The notes: generated by a model not told the origin, from the sequence alone. DNA of 64,000 nucleotides from Bradyrhizobium jicamae (GCF_018130695.1 NZ_JAFCJX010000007.1:186001-250000); one strand, 5' to 3'. Counted from the first letter of the stretch, positions 47,483-57,664 are shown. Numbers and translations: made by a program.

Positions 47483-47950
47483 ATGTTTCGTGTCACTGCG
47501 GACAGTCTGGAGGCCTATCTCGCGTTCGATCCCGATCGCACGGCCGATCTCGGACAGCTGCATGCGCTGATGCGCCAGACCGCGCCGTCGCTGCAGCGGC
47601 ATTTCCATGCGGGCACGCCGGCCGGTGAGGCCGGTATGCGCATGAGCATGATTGGCTACGGCCGGTTTCGCTACGCCATCAAGTCCGGCAAGACGGCGTC
47701 ATGGCCGGTGATCGGCGTCGCGCTGCAGAAGAACTACATCAGCGTCTATGTCGCAGTGACGCGGGACGGCAAGCCGCTGGTTCCCTGCTATGCCGGCCGG
47801 CTCGGCGAGCTGCGGATGGGCGGCAACAATTTCAGCTTTGCAGCATTCGACGATTTGAAAACCGCAGCGGTGGCCGAGCTGTTTGCGGAGGCCGCCGCCA
47901 TCGTCAGGGCGGACGGCGAGAATCCCGTCCGCTATATGCAAGGTAACTGA
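47483..47950 (+). CDS. DUF1801 (YdhG-like) protein
   Basis: A 155-residue protein. SMIGYGRFRYAIKSGKTASWPVIGVALQKNY and GRLGELRMGGNNFSFAAFDDLKTAAVAEL fit the small alpha/beta DUF1801 domain. No catalytic residues are known. It follows yqeY closely on the same strand, so the two probably share a transcript. Confidence 0.72.
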   Translation: MFRVTADSLEAYLAFDPDRTADLGQLHALMRQTAPSLQRHFHAGTPAGEAGMRMSMIGYGRFRYAIKSGKTASWPVIGVALQKNYISVYVAVTRDGKPLVPCYAGRLGELRMGGNNFSFAAFDDLKTAAVAELFAEAAAIVRADGENPVRYMQGN

Positions 47951-48063
47951 TGATTGACATGAGCTGCGCCGCACGGCCGCAGAGCAGCTTGTCTATTTCG
48001 TGTAGAACAACCTTAAGTAAGGTGTTATCATCGCGCATATTTTGAAGGTATTTGGAGAATGCC

Positions 48064-48390
48064 ATGGCCGCTTTTTCCGGCGCGGGACGGACCTATCGGG
48101 TCGACTTCGCCGCCTTCAAGGTCATCCTGAGCTTCACCTCCGACACCTCGCTCACCTATACGGTCGAGAATCCCGACGGTTCGCCGGGCGACAGTGAGAC
48201 CGTGACGATCAGGACGGAGGAGATCGGGCTCGACCTGTTCCTGGTGACCTGGCAGGAATCCGACAAGACCACAGTCGTGCATGTCGAGGACTACGCCCGC
48301 GGCACCATCATCACCAACATCACCAATCCCGATCTCGGCTTTCAGCAGTTTCACGGTACCTTCAAGGAAGTATCGGCCCATGCGGCCTGA
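48064..48390 (+). CDS. MoaF-like small lipocalin-fold protein
   Basis: A 108-residue protein. LSFTSDTSLTYTVENPDG and LFLVTWQESDKTTVVHVEDYARGTIITNIT match the C-terminal repeat of MoaF, a beta-barrel domain. Despite the name, the family's link to molybdenum cofactor is weak. The ATG at 48064 is the better start than an upstream TTG. It is a lone gene with 80 bases to the next. Confidence 0.7.
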   Translation: MAAFSGAGRTYRVDFAAFKVILSFTSDTSLTYTVENPDGSPGDSETVTIRTEEIGLDLFLVTWQESDKTTVVHVEDYARGTIITNITNPDLGFQQFHGTFKEVSAHAA

Positions 48391-48473
48391 GGCGGCGCTT
48401 TTGTCGTCGCGCGCTTTTCGCTAACGTCCCTCACTGCACCCTTCGCAAGATGGGGTGGACGACGAGGGACGGA

Positions 48474-50084
48474 ATGCTCACCGAAGCCAGTACCTACGAC
48501 GAGCTCTATCGCAATTTCCGTTGGGACGTGCCTGCGCGGTTCAACATCGCGACCGCCTGCTGCGATCGCCATGCCGACGGCACGGGCCGGCTTGCGCTGG
48601 TCTATGTCGACGAGGACGGCGGCATCACGCGGACCTCGTTCGATGAGGTCGCCGAGCACTCGCGGCGTTTCGCCAATGTGCTGAAGGCCGATGGTCTGGC
48701 GCGCGGCGACCGTGTCGCGGTGTTCCTGTCGCAATCGCTGGAGCTGCCGATCGCGCATCTCGCCGCGTTCCGCTCGGCGATGATCTCGATCCCGCTGTTC
48801 GCGCTGTTCGGCGAGGACGCGCTGGAATTCCGCCTGTCGAATTCGGAGGCGAAAGCCATCATCACCGATGCGGCCGGCTGGGAGAAGCTGAGCAAGATCC
48901 GCGACCGGCTGCCGTCGCTCAGGAATGTCTATGTGATCGGTGAGCGCGTGCCCGCGGGCACGAAACCGTTCTGGGCTTCCCTCAAGGCGGCCTCGCCGGA
49001 GTTCGCGACCGTCGACACGTCAGCCGACGATCCCGGCCTGATCATCTACACCTCGGGCACGACGGGAAATCCCAAGGGCGCGCTGCATGCGCATCGTGTC
49101 GTGCTCGGCCATCTGCCCAATGTCGAGATGTGCCACAATTTTCTGCCGAAGCCCGGCGACCTGATGTGGACGCCGGCGGACTGGGCCTGGATCGGCGGCC
49201 TCATCAACGGCGTGTTCGCATTCTGGTACCACGGCATTCCCCTGGTCGGTCACCGCGCGCGAAAATTCGAGCCGCAGGCGGCGATGCAGATGATGGCGGA
49301 TCTCTCCATCCGCAACGTGTTCCTGCCGCCGACCGCGCTGAAGCTGATGCGGCAGGCGGGCGTCAAGAATCCCGGCGTGAAGCTGCGCAGCATCTTCACC
49401 GGTGGCGAGTCGCTCGGCGGCGAACTTTTGGGCTGGGTGCGCGACACCTTCGGCATCGACGCCCATGAGGTGTTCGGCCAGACCGAATGCAATCTGGTGA
49501 TCGGCAGCAACTCCAACCTGTTTCCGATCCGCCCGGGTTCGATGGGCCGCGCCACGCCGGGCTTCGACGTCCGAATCGTCAACGACAAGGGCGAGGAATT
49601 GCCGCGGGGCACGCGCGGCATCATTGGCGTGCGCCAGCCCTGTCCCTGCACCATGATCGAATACTGGCGCAATCCGGAGGCGACCGCGAAAAAATACGCC
49701 GGCGAATTCCTGCTCACCGGCGATCTCGGCGTGCAGGATGAGGACGGCTATTTCTGGTACGTCAGCCGCGAGGACGACGTCATCACCACCGCCGGCTACC
49801 GCGTCGGCCCTTCCGAGATCGAGCACACGTTGATGAAGCATCCGGCGGTCGCGATGTCGGCGGTGGTCGGCATTCCCGATCCGATCCGCACCGAATCGAT
49901 CAAGGCCTGGATCGTGCTGCGCCCGGGCTTCACCGCAAGCGACACGCTGGCGCGCGAGATCCAGGAGTTCGTCAAGGTGCAGCTTGCCGCGCATGAATAT
50001 CCGCGCTTCGTGCGATTCGCCGACAGCCTGCCGATGACCGCGACCGGCAAGGTGCTGCGTCGCGAATTGCGCGCGCTGGGCTAG
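48474..50084 (+). CDS. Acyl-CoA synthetase (AMP-forming)
   Basis: A 536-residue ANL-superfamily enzyme. The P-loop-like YTSGTTGNPKG lies near residue 190. The adenylate-binding motif is VFGQTE near 330, the hinge region is LLTGDLGVQDEDGYFWYVSREDD near 413, and the catalytic lysine is in TATGKVLRREL at the C-terminus. It activates a fatty or short-chain acid as acyl-AMP, then acyl-CoA. ATG 48474 has GAGGGACGG upstream. A MarR regulator follows 15 bases later in the same direction, so the two are one operon. Confidence 0.9.
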   Translation: MLTEASTYDELYRNFRWDVPARFNIATACCDRHADGTGRLALVYVDEDGGITRTSFDEVAEHSRRFANVLKADGLARGDRVAVFLSQSLELPIAHLAAFRSAMISIPLFALFGEDALEFRLSNSEAKAIITDAAGWEKLSKIRDRLPSLRNVYVIGERVPAGTKPFWASLKAASPEFATVDTSADDPGLIIYTSGTTGNPKGALHAHRVVLGHLPNVEMCHNFLPKPGDLMWTPADWAWIGGLINGVFAFWYHGIPLVGHRARKFEPQAAMQMMADLSIRNVFLPPTALKLMRQAGVKNPGVKLRSIFTGGESLGGELLGWVRDTFGIDAHEVFGQTECNLVIGSNSNLFPIRPGSMGRATPGFDVRIVNDKGEELPRGTRGIIGVRQPCPCTMIEYWRNPEATAKKYAGEFLLTGDLGVQDEDGYFWYVSREDDVITTAGYRVGPSEIEHTLMKHPAVAMSAVVGIPDPIRTESIKAWIVLRPGFTASDTLAREIQEFVKVQLAAHEYPRFVRFADSLPMTATGKVLRRELRALG

Positions 50085-50098
50085 GTTTTGGGGATAAC

Positions 50099-50569
50099 AT
50101 GAAGAAGACTGCCAAGCGCGCTGCGGGCCTGCATCGCGCCTCGCTCACCAAGCTGCACGATCTCGATGCGGCGCTCGAGCTGATGTATTACGGCTGGCGC
50201 GGCATGACGCTCGCGGCCGATGCGTATCTTGAATCGCTCGGCCTGTCGCGGCCGCATCACCGCATTCTCTATGTCGTCGCACGGCAGCCCGACATTTCGA
50301 TCGGTGCGCTGATCGAGGTGCTCGGTATTTCCAAGCAGGCGCTGAACCGGCCGCTCAACCTGTTGCTGGAGCGCGGCCTCCTGACGTCGACGCGCTCGGC
50401 CGAGCAGCATCGCACCAAATTGCTGCGTCTGACGGCGGAGGGACAGCGGATCGAGGCGCGCGCGTCGGGTCATGAACGCAAGGTGTTGCGCGCGGCATTC
50501 GACCATGTTGGCGAGAGCAGTGCTGCATCATGGATGGCCGTCATGGGAGCCATCGCCGACAACAATTGA
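50099..50569 (+). CDS. MarR-family transcriptional regulator
   Basis: A 156-residue protein. IGALIEVLGISKQALNRPLNLLLERGLLTSTRSAEQHRTKLLRLTAEG is the winged-helix (recognition helix at about 70-95, wing to 115). It is transcribed with the acyl-CoA synthetase 15 bases upstream and is followed by a GTCAAC-TTT-GTTGAC palindrome. A carboxylic-acid or CoA-derivative effector is likely, by analogy with other MarR proteins next to synthetases. Confidence 0.85.
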   Translation: MKKTAKRAAGLHRASLTKLHDLDAALELMYYGWRGMTLAADAYLESLGLSRPHHRILYVVARQPDISIGALIEVLGISKQALNRPLNLLLERGLLTSTRSAEQHRTKLLRLTAEGQRIEARASGHERKVLRAAFDHVGESSAASWMAVMGAIADNN

Positions 50570-50578
50570 TCTCTTAAA

Positions 50579-50593
50579 GTCAACTTTGTTGAC
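50579..50593. promoter_or_regulatory. Palindrome between marR and the SnoaL-like gene
   Basis: GTCAAC-TTT-GTTGAC: perfect 6-base arms 10 bases after the marR stop and 54 bases before the next start. A possible operator for the MarR protein or the start of the next promoter. Confidence 0.5.
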
Positions 50594-50646
50594 GTTAGAG
50601 ATTTGCCGTGCCATTGTCCCGGTCAATTCACGGGGAGAGACGCGGC

Positions 50647-51015
50647 GTGGACGGGCAGGTCATGGACAGGGCGGCAGCCGGCCGCTTCGTCGAGGCGTGG
50701 CGCGCGAGCTGGTGCAAGGTCGATATCGACGCCGTGGTCGCGCATTTTGCCGAGCAGGCCGAGATGCGCAGCCCGCTCGCGCTCACCTTGACCGGCTCGC
50801 CGGTCGTTGCGGGCGCCGGGAACATCCGCGCCTATTGGCGCAAGGCATACGGCCACATCCCGAGCGCGGATTTGAAGATCATCAACTGGAGCTGGGACGC
50901 CGCGATTGCGCGCCTGACGGTGTGGTGGCAGCTCGGCGATACCAGGGCGAGCGAATTCATGGATTTTGATGCTGCCGGCCGCGTCGTGCGCAGCGAAGCC
51001 TTCTACGGAAAATAA
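50647..51015 (+). CDS. SnoaL-like NTF2-fold protein
   Basis: About 122 residues. FVEAWRASWCKVDIDAVVAHFAEQAEMRSP and AYWRKAYGHIPSADLKI match the SnoaL-like fold, ending FDAAGRVVRSEAFYGK. The GTG at 50647 is preferred (GGGAGAG upstream); GTG 50608 and ATG 50662 are other in-frame starts. Its stop is 2 bases before the next ATG, so it is coupled to the membrane-protein gene. Function unknown. Confidence 0.7.
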   Translation: MDGQVMDRAAAGRFVEAWRASWCKVDIDAVVAHFAEQAEMRSPLALTLTGSPVVAGAGNIRAYWRKAYGHIPSADLKIINWSWDAAIARLTVWWQLGDTRASEFMDFDAAGRVVRSEAFYGK

Positions 51016-51017
51016 CC

Positions 51018-51455
51018 ATGCGCCTTGCGGACTTCATCCTGCTGCTCAATGCGCTCTGGTTCGGCGGCGCCTTCATCCAGTTCAGCATCGCGCAGGGCAA
51101 TACGCTGAAGATCTTGGTGCCGCGCGAGGAGCGCGGCAATCCGATCGCGCCGACCTTGCAGGCGAGCGTTGCCTTTCTCGGCGGCATGAACCTGCCGATC
51201 GGCCTGCTGTCGCTCTATCTGCTGGCGGTGCGGCCGGCCTTCTTCGCTGCCGTCGAAGCGCAGCTCGCATTGTTCCTGTTCTTCGCCGCCTGTCACTTCA
51301 GCCAATTCGTCTACAACGTGCCGATCCTGCTGCGCGGAGGCCGCGTCGGCGTGGCCTATTGGCCGGTGCTGAAGGGGCCGATGCTGCGGATCTTCGTCAT
51401 CGATGCGACGCTGTTCGTGGCCAATTTCGCCGTGGCGGTGCTGTTGACATTCTGA
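51018..51455 (+). CDS. Small inner-membrane protein, unknown function
   Basis: A 145-residue protein with four predicted helices: FILLLNALWFGGAFIQFSIA, LPIGLLSLYLLAVRP, AALFLFFAACHFSQFVYNVPI and a last one near FVIDATLFVANFAVAVL. A conserved-looking pattern GNxxKILVPREERGNPIAPTLQAS lies in the first loop. I do not recognise the family. It is immediately downstream of the SnoaL-like gene, so the two likely act together. Confidence 0.65.
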   Translation: MRLADFILLLNALWFGGAFIQFSIAQGNTLKILVPREERGNPIAPTLQASVAFLGGMNLPIGLLSLYLLAVRPAFFAAVEAQLALFLFFAACHFSQFVYNVPILLRGGRVGVAYWPVLKGPMLRIFVIDATLFVANFAVAVLLTF

Positions 51456-51467
51456 TGGCGGAGCCGG

Positions 51468-53696
51468 TCAGCTCGGCTGCAGCACCGCGCGCAGCATCAC
51501 CGCCATATCATGCCGGTGATAGGGCTTGTTCAGGATCCTGATCTCCCGGCCGAGCCCGTCGCGCGCCTCGACCGGTTGCTCGCTGTAGCCGGACGTCAGC
51601 AGTATCTTCAGCTCCGGCCGCAGCCGGGACGCTTCGCGCGCGAGCTCCGGGCCGAACATGCCGCCGGGCATCACGACGTCCGAAAACAGCAGATGCACGG
51701 TCTCGCCGCTGCGCAGGATTTCGAGTGCTGCGGGCGCGTTGCGCGCCGCGACGACGCGATAGCCGAGCGCCTTCAACTCGCCTTCGACATAGGCCCGCAG
51801 CATGTCGTCGTCTTCCACGACGAGGATGGTCTCAACGCCGGCCGGTGCGGCCGGCCGGCGCGGCGCGGGCGCTAGGGTCGCGTGGGGAAGGTCCGCGCGC
51901 GGGAAGAACAGCTTGATCGTCGTGCCTTGGCCGGGTTCGGACTGGATCTGGATCGATCCGCCCGATTGCTGGGCAAAGCCGTAGACCATGCTGAGGCCGA
52001 GGCCAGTGCCCTTGCCGACTTCCTTGGTGGTGAAGAACGGCTCGAAGGCGCGGCTTGCCGTCTCCGCGGTCATGCCGGTGCCGGTATCGGTCACGGTGAT
52101 CACGACATAGTCGCCGCGCAGCGCCTCGCCATTGACGTCGAGATCGTGATCGCCGAGCGAGGCGTTCTTGACGTCGACCGTCAGCCTGCCGCCTTGCGGC
52201 ATCGCATCGCGCGCATTCAGCACCAGGTTGAGCAGCGCCGCCGCCAACTGCCCGGGATCGACGCTCGCCGGCCACAGGCCCTGATCGAGGTCGAATTCGC
52301 ACTCGATGTGCTCGCCGAGCGTCCGCCGCAGCAATGGCTCCATGCCGAGGATCTTGCGGCCGATGTCGATGTCCTGCGGCATCAGCGGCTGGCGGCGCGC
52401 GAAGGCGAGCAGGCTGCGCGTCAGATCCGAGCCGCGCTCGGCGGCGGTCGCGATGCTGTCGGCGATCTGGTGCAGCTCCTTGTTCGCCGTGAGCTTGTCG
52501 GCGAGATGCTCGGCATTGCCGAGGATCACGGTGAGCAGATTGTTGAAGTCATGCGCGACGCCGCCGGTGAGCTGGCCCATCGCCTCCATCTTCTGCGATT
52601 GCGTGAGCTTCTGGTTCAGCTCGTCGATCGCGGTGCGCTGTTGCTCCAGCGCTTCCGCAGTGCCGTTGAGCAGGGTCATCAGGCCGCCGAGCTCGCCGCG
52701 CGGGTGCGGCGGGGCGATCCGCGCGCCGAGATCGCCGCGGCCGAGGCTGGTCGCCATCGCGGCGAGGCGGCCGACCTGGCGGCCGACGCTCAGGGTCGCG
52801 AGCAGCCAGACGCCGGCAAACAGCAGCAGTGAGGCCACCGTGAGCATCGCCAGGTCCTCATAGAGCCGGCGGTTGGCGGCGGCCACGAGACCATCCTTGG
52901 AGCGGCCGACCATGATGATGAGCCCGGCGTCGTGGACCGCCGGCGCGCGCGCGACCGCCCACACATGGATGCGGCCGTCCTGGTCGATCACCTCGCGAGA
53001 GGGCTCGCTGCTCGCCGCGGCCGCAAAACGGAACAGGTCCGTATCGGCCATCGATCCACCGGCCGGGATGCTCCAGTCCTTGCGCTGGGGCGGGACCAGC
53101 ACCATGCCCTTGCGGGCGACCAGCAGGATCTCGGTGCCGCTCAAGAGGCGCTTGTCGTGGTCCTCGACGAATTTCTTCAGATTGAGTGAGGCGAGCAGGA
53201 TGAATTTCAGCGCGCCGGATTCCGCACGCACGGGATAGGCGATCTGCAGCACGGAGATGTTGGTCAGCCGGCCGAACACCGGCTCCAGCGCGACCGCGCC
53301 GGTCGTGACCAGCGCCTGCTTGAAATAGGCGCGATCGCGCAGATCGAGCGTGCGGTCGGTGCGCAGGGAATCGCAGAACAGGCTGCCGTCCGGATTGATG
53401 GTCAGGATGCCCGTGAACTGGCGGTATTCCTCGCGCACCGCGGACAGGAAGGCCGAGCAGGCCGCCTTGTCCGAGGTGTCGAGGTCACGGGCGCGGGCGA
53501 GGCCGTAATGCAGCTGCGCCGTGCCCTGGATCTTCTCGTCGAGCTCGCCGGCGAGATCGTTGGCGGTGGCCGACAAATTGGCCAGCGCCGCGTCGATATC
53601 GCTGGTGCGGTTCTGGACGAAGCGCAGTCCGACGAGGATGGCCGGCACCAGCATTGCGGCGATCACGAGAATCAATAGCCGGGTGCGCAGGCTCAT
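51468..53696 (-). CDS. Hybrid sensor histidine kinase with extracytoplasmic dCACHE sensor
   Basis: A 742-residue protein. An N-terminal membrane helix (residues 8-25) is followed by a large periplasmic dCACHE-type region (about 30-275). A second helix at about 280-300 leads into HAMP and coiled coil (300-365). The HisKA phosphoacceptor lies in [11 protein letters not shown] near residue 381, and the HATPase domain has [15 protein letters not shown] and [10 protein letters not shown]. The C-terminal receiver domain (from about 625) has the phosphoryl-accepting aspartate in LFSDVVMPG. The substrate of the CACHE is unknown, and no cognate response regulator is nearby. Confidence 0.88.
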   Translation of the reverse strand: MSLRTRLLILVIAAMLVPAILVGLRFVQNRTSDIDAALANLSATANDLAGELDEKIQGTAQLHYGLARARDLDTSDKAACSAFLSAVREEYRQFTGILTINPDGSLFCDSLRTDRTLDLRDRAYFKQALVTTGAVALEPVFGRLTNISVLQIAYPVRAESGALKFILLASLNLKKFVEDHDKRLLSGTEILLVARKGMVLVPPQRKDWSIPAGGSMADTDLFRFAAAASSEPSREVIDQDGRIHVWAVARAPAVHDAGLIIMVGRSKDGLVAAANRRLYEDLAMLTVASLLLFAGVWLLATLSVGRQVGRLAAMATSLGRGDLGARIAPPHPRGELGGLMTLLNGTAEALEQQRTAIDELNQKLTQSQKMEAMGQLTGGVAHDFNNLLTVILGNAEHLADKLTANKELHQIADSIATAAERGSDLTRSLLAFARRQPLMPQDIDIGRKILGMEPLLRRTLGEHIECEFDLDQGLWPASVDPGQLAAALLNLVLNARDAMPQGGRLTVDVKNASLGDHDLDVNGEALRGDYVVITVTDTGTGMTAETASRAFEPFFTTKEVGKGTGLGLSMVYGFAQQSGGSIQIQSEPGQGTTIKLFFPRADLPHATLAPAPRRPAAPAGVETILVVEDDDMLRAYVEGELKALGYRVVAARNAPAALEILRSGETVHLLFSDVVMPGGMFGPELAREASRLRPELKILLTSGYSEQPVEARDGLGREIRILNKPYHRHDMAVMLRAVLQPS

Positions 53697-53851
53697 CGGT
53701 TGGGCATTCTACGCCGGCAATCCAGCGCTCTGGTGTGGTGACCGCAATTTGCGTCAGCAGCCTACGATCAGTCCATAGGTTCGGGAAGAGAAGTCGGCGG
53801 TGAAAAGGCGAGGCGACGGTGCTGGCGGACTGGCGATCTGGCGTCACTGGC

Positions 53852-56800
53852 TCACGCGACGCTGTATTTCGGCTCGGCGGGAACGTGACCGTGCATCTTG
53901 GCGAGCAGCTCGAAGATCTGGTCGGCGCTGAGCGGCTTGGCGAGCAGGAAGCCCTGGACCTCGTTGCACTGATCGGCGGCCAACACCAGCAGCTGTTCGT
54001 TGGTCTCGACGCCCTCGGCCGTCACGGAGAGGCCGAGCGCCCGTCCGAGCGCCAGAATCGCCTGCACGATGGAGCGGGCGTTGGCCTGCGTGCCGAGATC
54101 GCTGATGAAGCTGCGGTCGATCTTGATGACGTCGAACGGGAAATTGCGCAGGTAGCTGAGCGAGGAATAACCGGTGCCGAAATCGTCCATTGCAAGCTTC
54201 ACGCCGATGTCCTTGAGCTCGCTCAGCACCCGCGTCGCGCGCTCGGCGTCGTTCAGCAGCACCCCCTCGGTGATTTCGAGTTCGAGCAAGTGTGCCGGCA
54301 GTCCCGCGCTTCGCAGGCTGTCGCGCACCTTGTGGACCAACTGGGTGTCATGGAATTGGACCGGCGAGACGTTGACGGAGACGCCGATGCCGCCCCAGGC
54401 GGCTGCGCTATGGCATGCGGTGCTCAGGATCCAGTCGCCGAGCGGCACGATCAGGCCGTTCTGCTCGGCGAGCGGGATGAAGTCCGCCGGGCTGATGCGG
54501 CCCCGCTCGGGATGCGCCCAGCGCACCAGCGCTTCCACGCTGCGAATGCGCCGTGCCCTGGTGTCGAAGCGCGGCTGGTACTCCAGATAGAAGTCGCCGG
54601 CGGTCAGGCTGTGGCGCATGTCCTCGGCGAGCTTGCGCTGCGCCAGGATCTTGTCGTTCATCTCGGTGGCGAAGAAGCTGTAGTGGCCGCGGCCGTTCTG
54701 CTTGGAACGATAGAGTGCGGCGTCAGCAGCGCGCAGCAGGTCGTCGGGCGTCGTGCCGTCCGTCGGCGCCACCGCGATGCCGACGGAAATGCCGATGGCG
54801 ATCTCGCCGCCGTCGTGGCGGATCGGCTGGGTCACGACGTCGTAGAGCCGCTTGCAGAAGCGCTCGATCCCTGCCATCGGCATGCCGGGCGCTGCGATCA
54901 CGAATTCGTCGCCGCCGACGCGGGCGACCATCTGGTCCTCGCGCAGCACGCGACGCATGCGGTCGGCGACTTCGCCGAGCACGCGGTCGCCGACATGGTG
55001 TCCGAACGTGTCGTTGATCGGCTTGAAGCGGTCGAGATCGATATAGAATACGGCCATGCTGCCGGCGGGGGCTGCGAGGCAGCTGTCCATGAAGGCCGAC
55101 AGTTTCACCCGGTTGGGCAGCGATGTCGCGGAGTCGTGGTGCGCCTGCCGCTTGGCATCCTCGAACGCCTCCGCCAGCGCGACATTGGCACTGACATCGG
55201 TCGCGTATTTGATGACCCGGCACGGCCGGCCGTTGAGATCGAGGATCGGATTGTAGGACGCCTGGATCCAGATCGCGCGCCCGTCCTTGCCGAGCCGCTT
55301 GTACATGCTGGCGTGATACTCGCCGCGGCGCAGCGTGTCCCAGAAGGCGGCATATTCGCGGCTGGCGGCGAACTGCTTCTCGACCAGCATGGAGTGATGC
55401 CGGCCTTTCAACTCGTCCAGGGAATAGCCGAGAGTCGCGAGAAAATTATCGTTGACGTCGAGAATGGTGCCGTCGAGCGCGAACGTCACGACGCCCTGCG
55501 ACTTGTTGATCGCATCGATCTGGCCACGATAGTCCGCCTGCTGCAACTTCGCTGCCGTCACGTCGGTGGCGTATTTGACGATCTTGATCGGGCGTCCGCT
55601 CAGGTCGAAGATCGGATTGTAGGTCGATTGCAGCCAGATCTCGCGTCCATCCTTGCCGACCCGCTTGTATTCGCCGGAGCGATGCCGGCCCGCCGTCAGG
55701 TCGCGCCAGAAGTTGCGGTATTCCTCGCTGTCGGCCTGATCGGGCTCGACGAACATGCGGTGATGGCGGCCGCGCACCTCGGAGAAGCGATAGCCGGTGA
55801 CCTTGAGGAAGTTCTCGTTGGCATCGATCACCGTGCCGTCCAGCTCGAACGAGATGACGCATTGGGCGTTATGGATGGCGGCGATCTGCCCCTGGTATTC
55901 GGCCTGCAGCCGCCGGTCGTCGGTGACGACCGAAGCAAATTTCACGACTTTGACCGGCCTGCCGCTGGCGTCGAAGATCGGATTGTAGGTCGCCTGCAGC
56001 CATATTTCGTGGCCCTGCTTGCCGAAGCGCTTGTACTGGCCCGCGCGGTGCTTGCCCCGCCGCAGATCATCCCAGAACGCAGCATAGTCGCCGCCATGGG
56101 CGTAGGACGCCTCGACGAACATGCGATGGTGATGTCCGCGGATTTCCTCGAGCGTGTAGCCGCTGGCTTCCAGAAACTGGTCGTTGGCGTCGAGGATCGT
56201 TCCGAACATGTCGAACGTGACGACGCAGCTCGATTTGTGGATCGCCGCGATCTGCCACTGATAGTCCGCCTGTCGGATCTTTTCCTCGGTGACGTCTGTG
56301 GCGTATTTGACGACCTTGATCGGGCGATTGGCGGGATCGACGATCGGCACATAGGTCGCCTGCAGCCAGACATCGCTGCCGTCCTTGCGACGGCGCCGAT
56401 ATTCGCCGGCGTGGTGTTCTCCGGCGCGCAGCGACCGCCAGAACTCGCCATAGGCCTCGCTGGCGCGATGGTCCTCGTCGACGAACATGGAATGATGCCG
56501 GCCGCGGACCTCCTCGAGCCGGTAACCGACGCTCGACAGGAAGAGCTCGTTGGCGTCGAGGATGGTGCCATCCAGCGCGAAGTGGACGACGGCATGGGTC
56601 TCGTTGATGGCGGCGACCTGGCCGCGCTCGTCGGCCTCGCGGACCTGCTGGGCGGACACGTCGGTTGCGATCTGGACGACTTCTGCGACCTCGCCGTCCT
56701 CGCGGGGCAGGGGCACGTAGCGGGAATGCAGCCAGCGTTCCTTGCCGGCCTTGGCGATCCACAGTCCCGTCAGTTCGCGGGACTCGCCCCGCCGCAACGC

Positions 56801-57022
56801 GTCCCAGAGCTCGAATTGCTCGCTGCGCTGGTGGCTGTTCGACAGGAAGCGCGATGCGTTCTGACCGACGATCTCGTCGAGGTCATATCCGATCAGCCGC
56901 AGGAATTGATAGTTGGCGCCGGTGATCTTGCCTTCCGGCGTGTATTGCACCGTTGCGAAGGTTTGATTGAGGGCGCGGATCTCGGCCGGAACACCGGAAA
57001 CAGCATCGTTGCGCGCGGACAT
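53852..57022 (-). CDS. Five-PAS diguanylate cyclase/phosphodiesterase (GGDEF-EAL)
   Basis: About 1056 residues. Five PAS units are spaced about 122 residues apart (starts near 9, 132, 254, 376 and 498). Four carry the phrase RHH(S/R)MFVE or a close form after the cofactor-pocket helix, so they are tandem duplicates. A GGDEF domain follows (ARVGGDEFVIA near 700) and an EAL domain (EALVRWAHPE near 827; DDFGTGYSS, KIDRSFI and EGVET present), so both catalytic sites look intact. The position normally held by the RxxD product-inhibition site reads RxxQ. No membrane helix is seen, so it is cytoplasmic. ATG 57022 is preferred. Confidence 0.87.
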   Translation of the reverse strand: MSARNDAVSGVPAEIRALNQTFATVQYTPEGKITGANYQFLRLIGYDLDEIVGQNASRFLSNSHQRSEQFELWDALRRGESRELTGLWIAKAGKERWLHSRYVPLPREDGEVAEVVQIATDVSAQQVREADERGQVAAINETHAVVHFALDGTILDANELFLSSVGYRLEEVRGRHHSMFVDEDHRASEAYGEFWRSLRAGEHHAGEYRRRRKDGSDVWLQATYVPIVDPANRPIKVVKYATDVTEEKIRQADYQWQIAAIHKSSCVVTFDMFGTILDANDQFLEASGYTLEEIRGHHHRMFVEASYAHGGDYAAFWDDLRRGKHRAGQYKRFGKQGHEIWLQATYNPIFDASGRPVKVVKFASVVTDDRRLQAEYQGQIAAIHNAQCVISFELDGTVIDANENFLKVTGYRFSEVRGRHHRMFVEPDQADSEEYRNFWRDLTAGRHRSGEYKRVGKDGREIWLQSTYNPIFDLSGRPIKIVKYATDVTAAKLQQADYRGQIDAINKSQGVVTFALDGTILDVNDNFLATLGYSLDELKGRHHSMLVEKQFAASREYAAFWDTLRRGEYHASMYKRLGKDGRAIWIQASYNPILDLNGRPCRVIKYATDVSANVALAEAFEDAKRQAHHDSATSLPNRVKLSAFMDSCLAAPAGSMAVFYIDLDRFKPINDTFGHHVGDRVLGEVADRMRRVLREDQMVARVGGDEFVIAAPGMPMAGIERFCKRLYDVVTQPIRHDGGEIAIGISVGIAVAPTDGTTPDDLLRAADAALYRSKQNGRGHYSFFATEMNDKILAQRKLAEDMRHSLTAGDFYLEYQPRFDTRARRIRSVEALVRWAHPERGRISPADFIPLAEQNGLIVPLGDWILSTACHSAAAWGGIGVSVNVSPVQFHDTQLVHKVRDSLRSAGLPAHLLELEITEGVLLNDAERATRVLSELKDIGVKLAMDDFGTGYSSLSYLRNFPFDVIKIDRSFISDLGTQANARSIVQAILALGRALGLSVTAEGVETNEQLLVLAADQCNEVQGFLLAKPLSADQIFELLAKMHGHVPAEPKYSVA

Positions 57023-57151
57023 TTCTCGGCAGTCGGACCTGAGATCGGGAGGTTCCAAACTGGCCAAAACTAGCTAAGGAAGCTTTAAGGAGATGGAGCA
57101 TTTTACCGTCAGGCGCTCGTGTCGGGAGGTGCGAGCGGCGAGCGGTGCTGC

Positions 57152-57664
57152 TCACGGCATCCCGATTCCCAACTCCTTCAGCGCCGCCAGCATGCGCGCC
57201 GGCGGCTGCATCGGGATGGTCATGGCCTTGCCGGTCTCGAGCAGGCTCTTCAGGCTGGAGAGGATCGCCGGCCAGCCGGTGCGGCCGCCGGACAGGATGT
57301 CGTCGCTGAGCGGACGGTCGTGCGATTGCAGGAGCGTCAGCTTCACGACGTCGCCGGCCGGCTCGATCTCATAGGTGACGAGCGTCGGCCCGAGCTTTTC
57401 GATCAGCGCCGGCCAGTTCACGTTGAAGGTGACGGTGAGCTTCTTCTCCGGCTCGCATTCGATCACCTCGCCGGAAATATGCAGCGCGCCATCGGGCGTC
57501 CGCACGATGAAGGCGCCACCGACCCGCAGATCGACCTCGACAGCATTGCCGGAAAAATACTGCCGGCTGAACTCCGCCGAGGTCAGCGCCTGCCACACCC
57601 TGGCGGGCGTCGAGGCGACATAGATCGTGTAGACGATCGCGGGCCTGAAGTTGCTGATATCCAT
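57152..57664 (-). CDS. SRPBCC (AHSA1-type) protein 1 of 3
   Basis: About 170 residues. VYTIYVASTPARVWQALTSAEFSRQYFSG is the start of the AHSA1/START-like fold, with W (LRVGGAFIV) and C-terminal helix (GWPAILSSLKSLLETG) conserved. It is the last of a four-gene run (arsR and three SRPBCC genes) on the minus strand. The fold binds hydrophobic ligands. The ligand is unknown. Confidence 0.82.
   Translation of the reverse strand: MDISNFRPAIVYTIYVASTPARVWQALTSAEFSRQYFSGNAVEVDLRVGGAFIVRTPDGALHISGEVIECEPEKKLTVTFNVNWPALIEKLGPTLVTYEIEPAGDVVKLTLLQSHDRPLSDDILSGGRTGWPAILSSLKSLLETGKAMTIPMQPPARMLAALKELGIGMP

Noticed and set aside
53819..57073. 1084-codon frame opposite the GGDEF-EAL gene
   Set aside because: It mirrors the PAS repeats and has no recognisable domain; a strand shadow created by GC-rich codon use.
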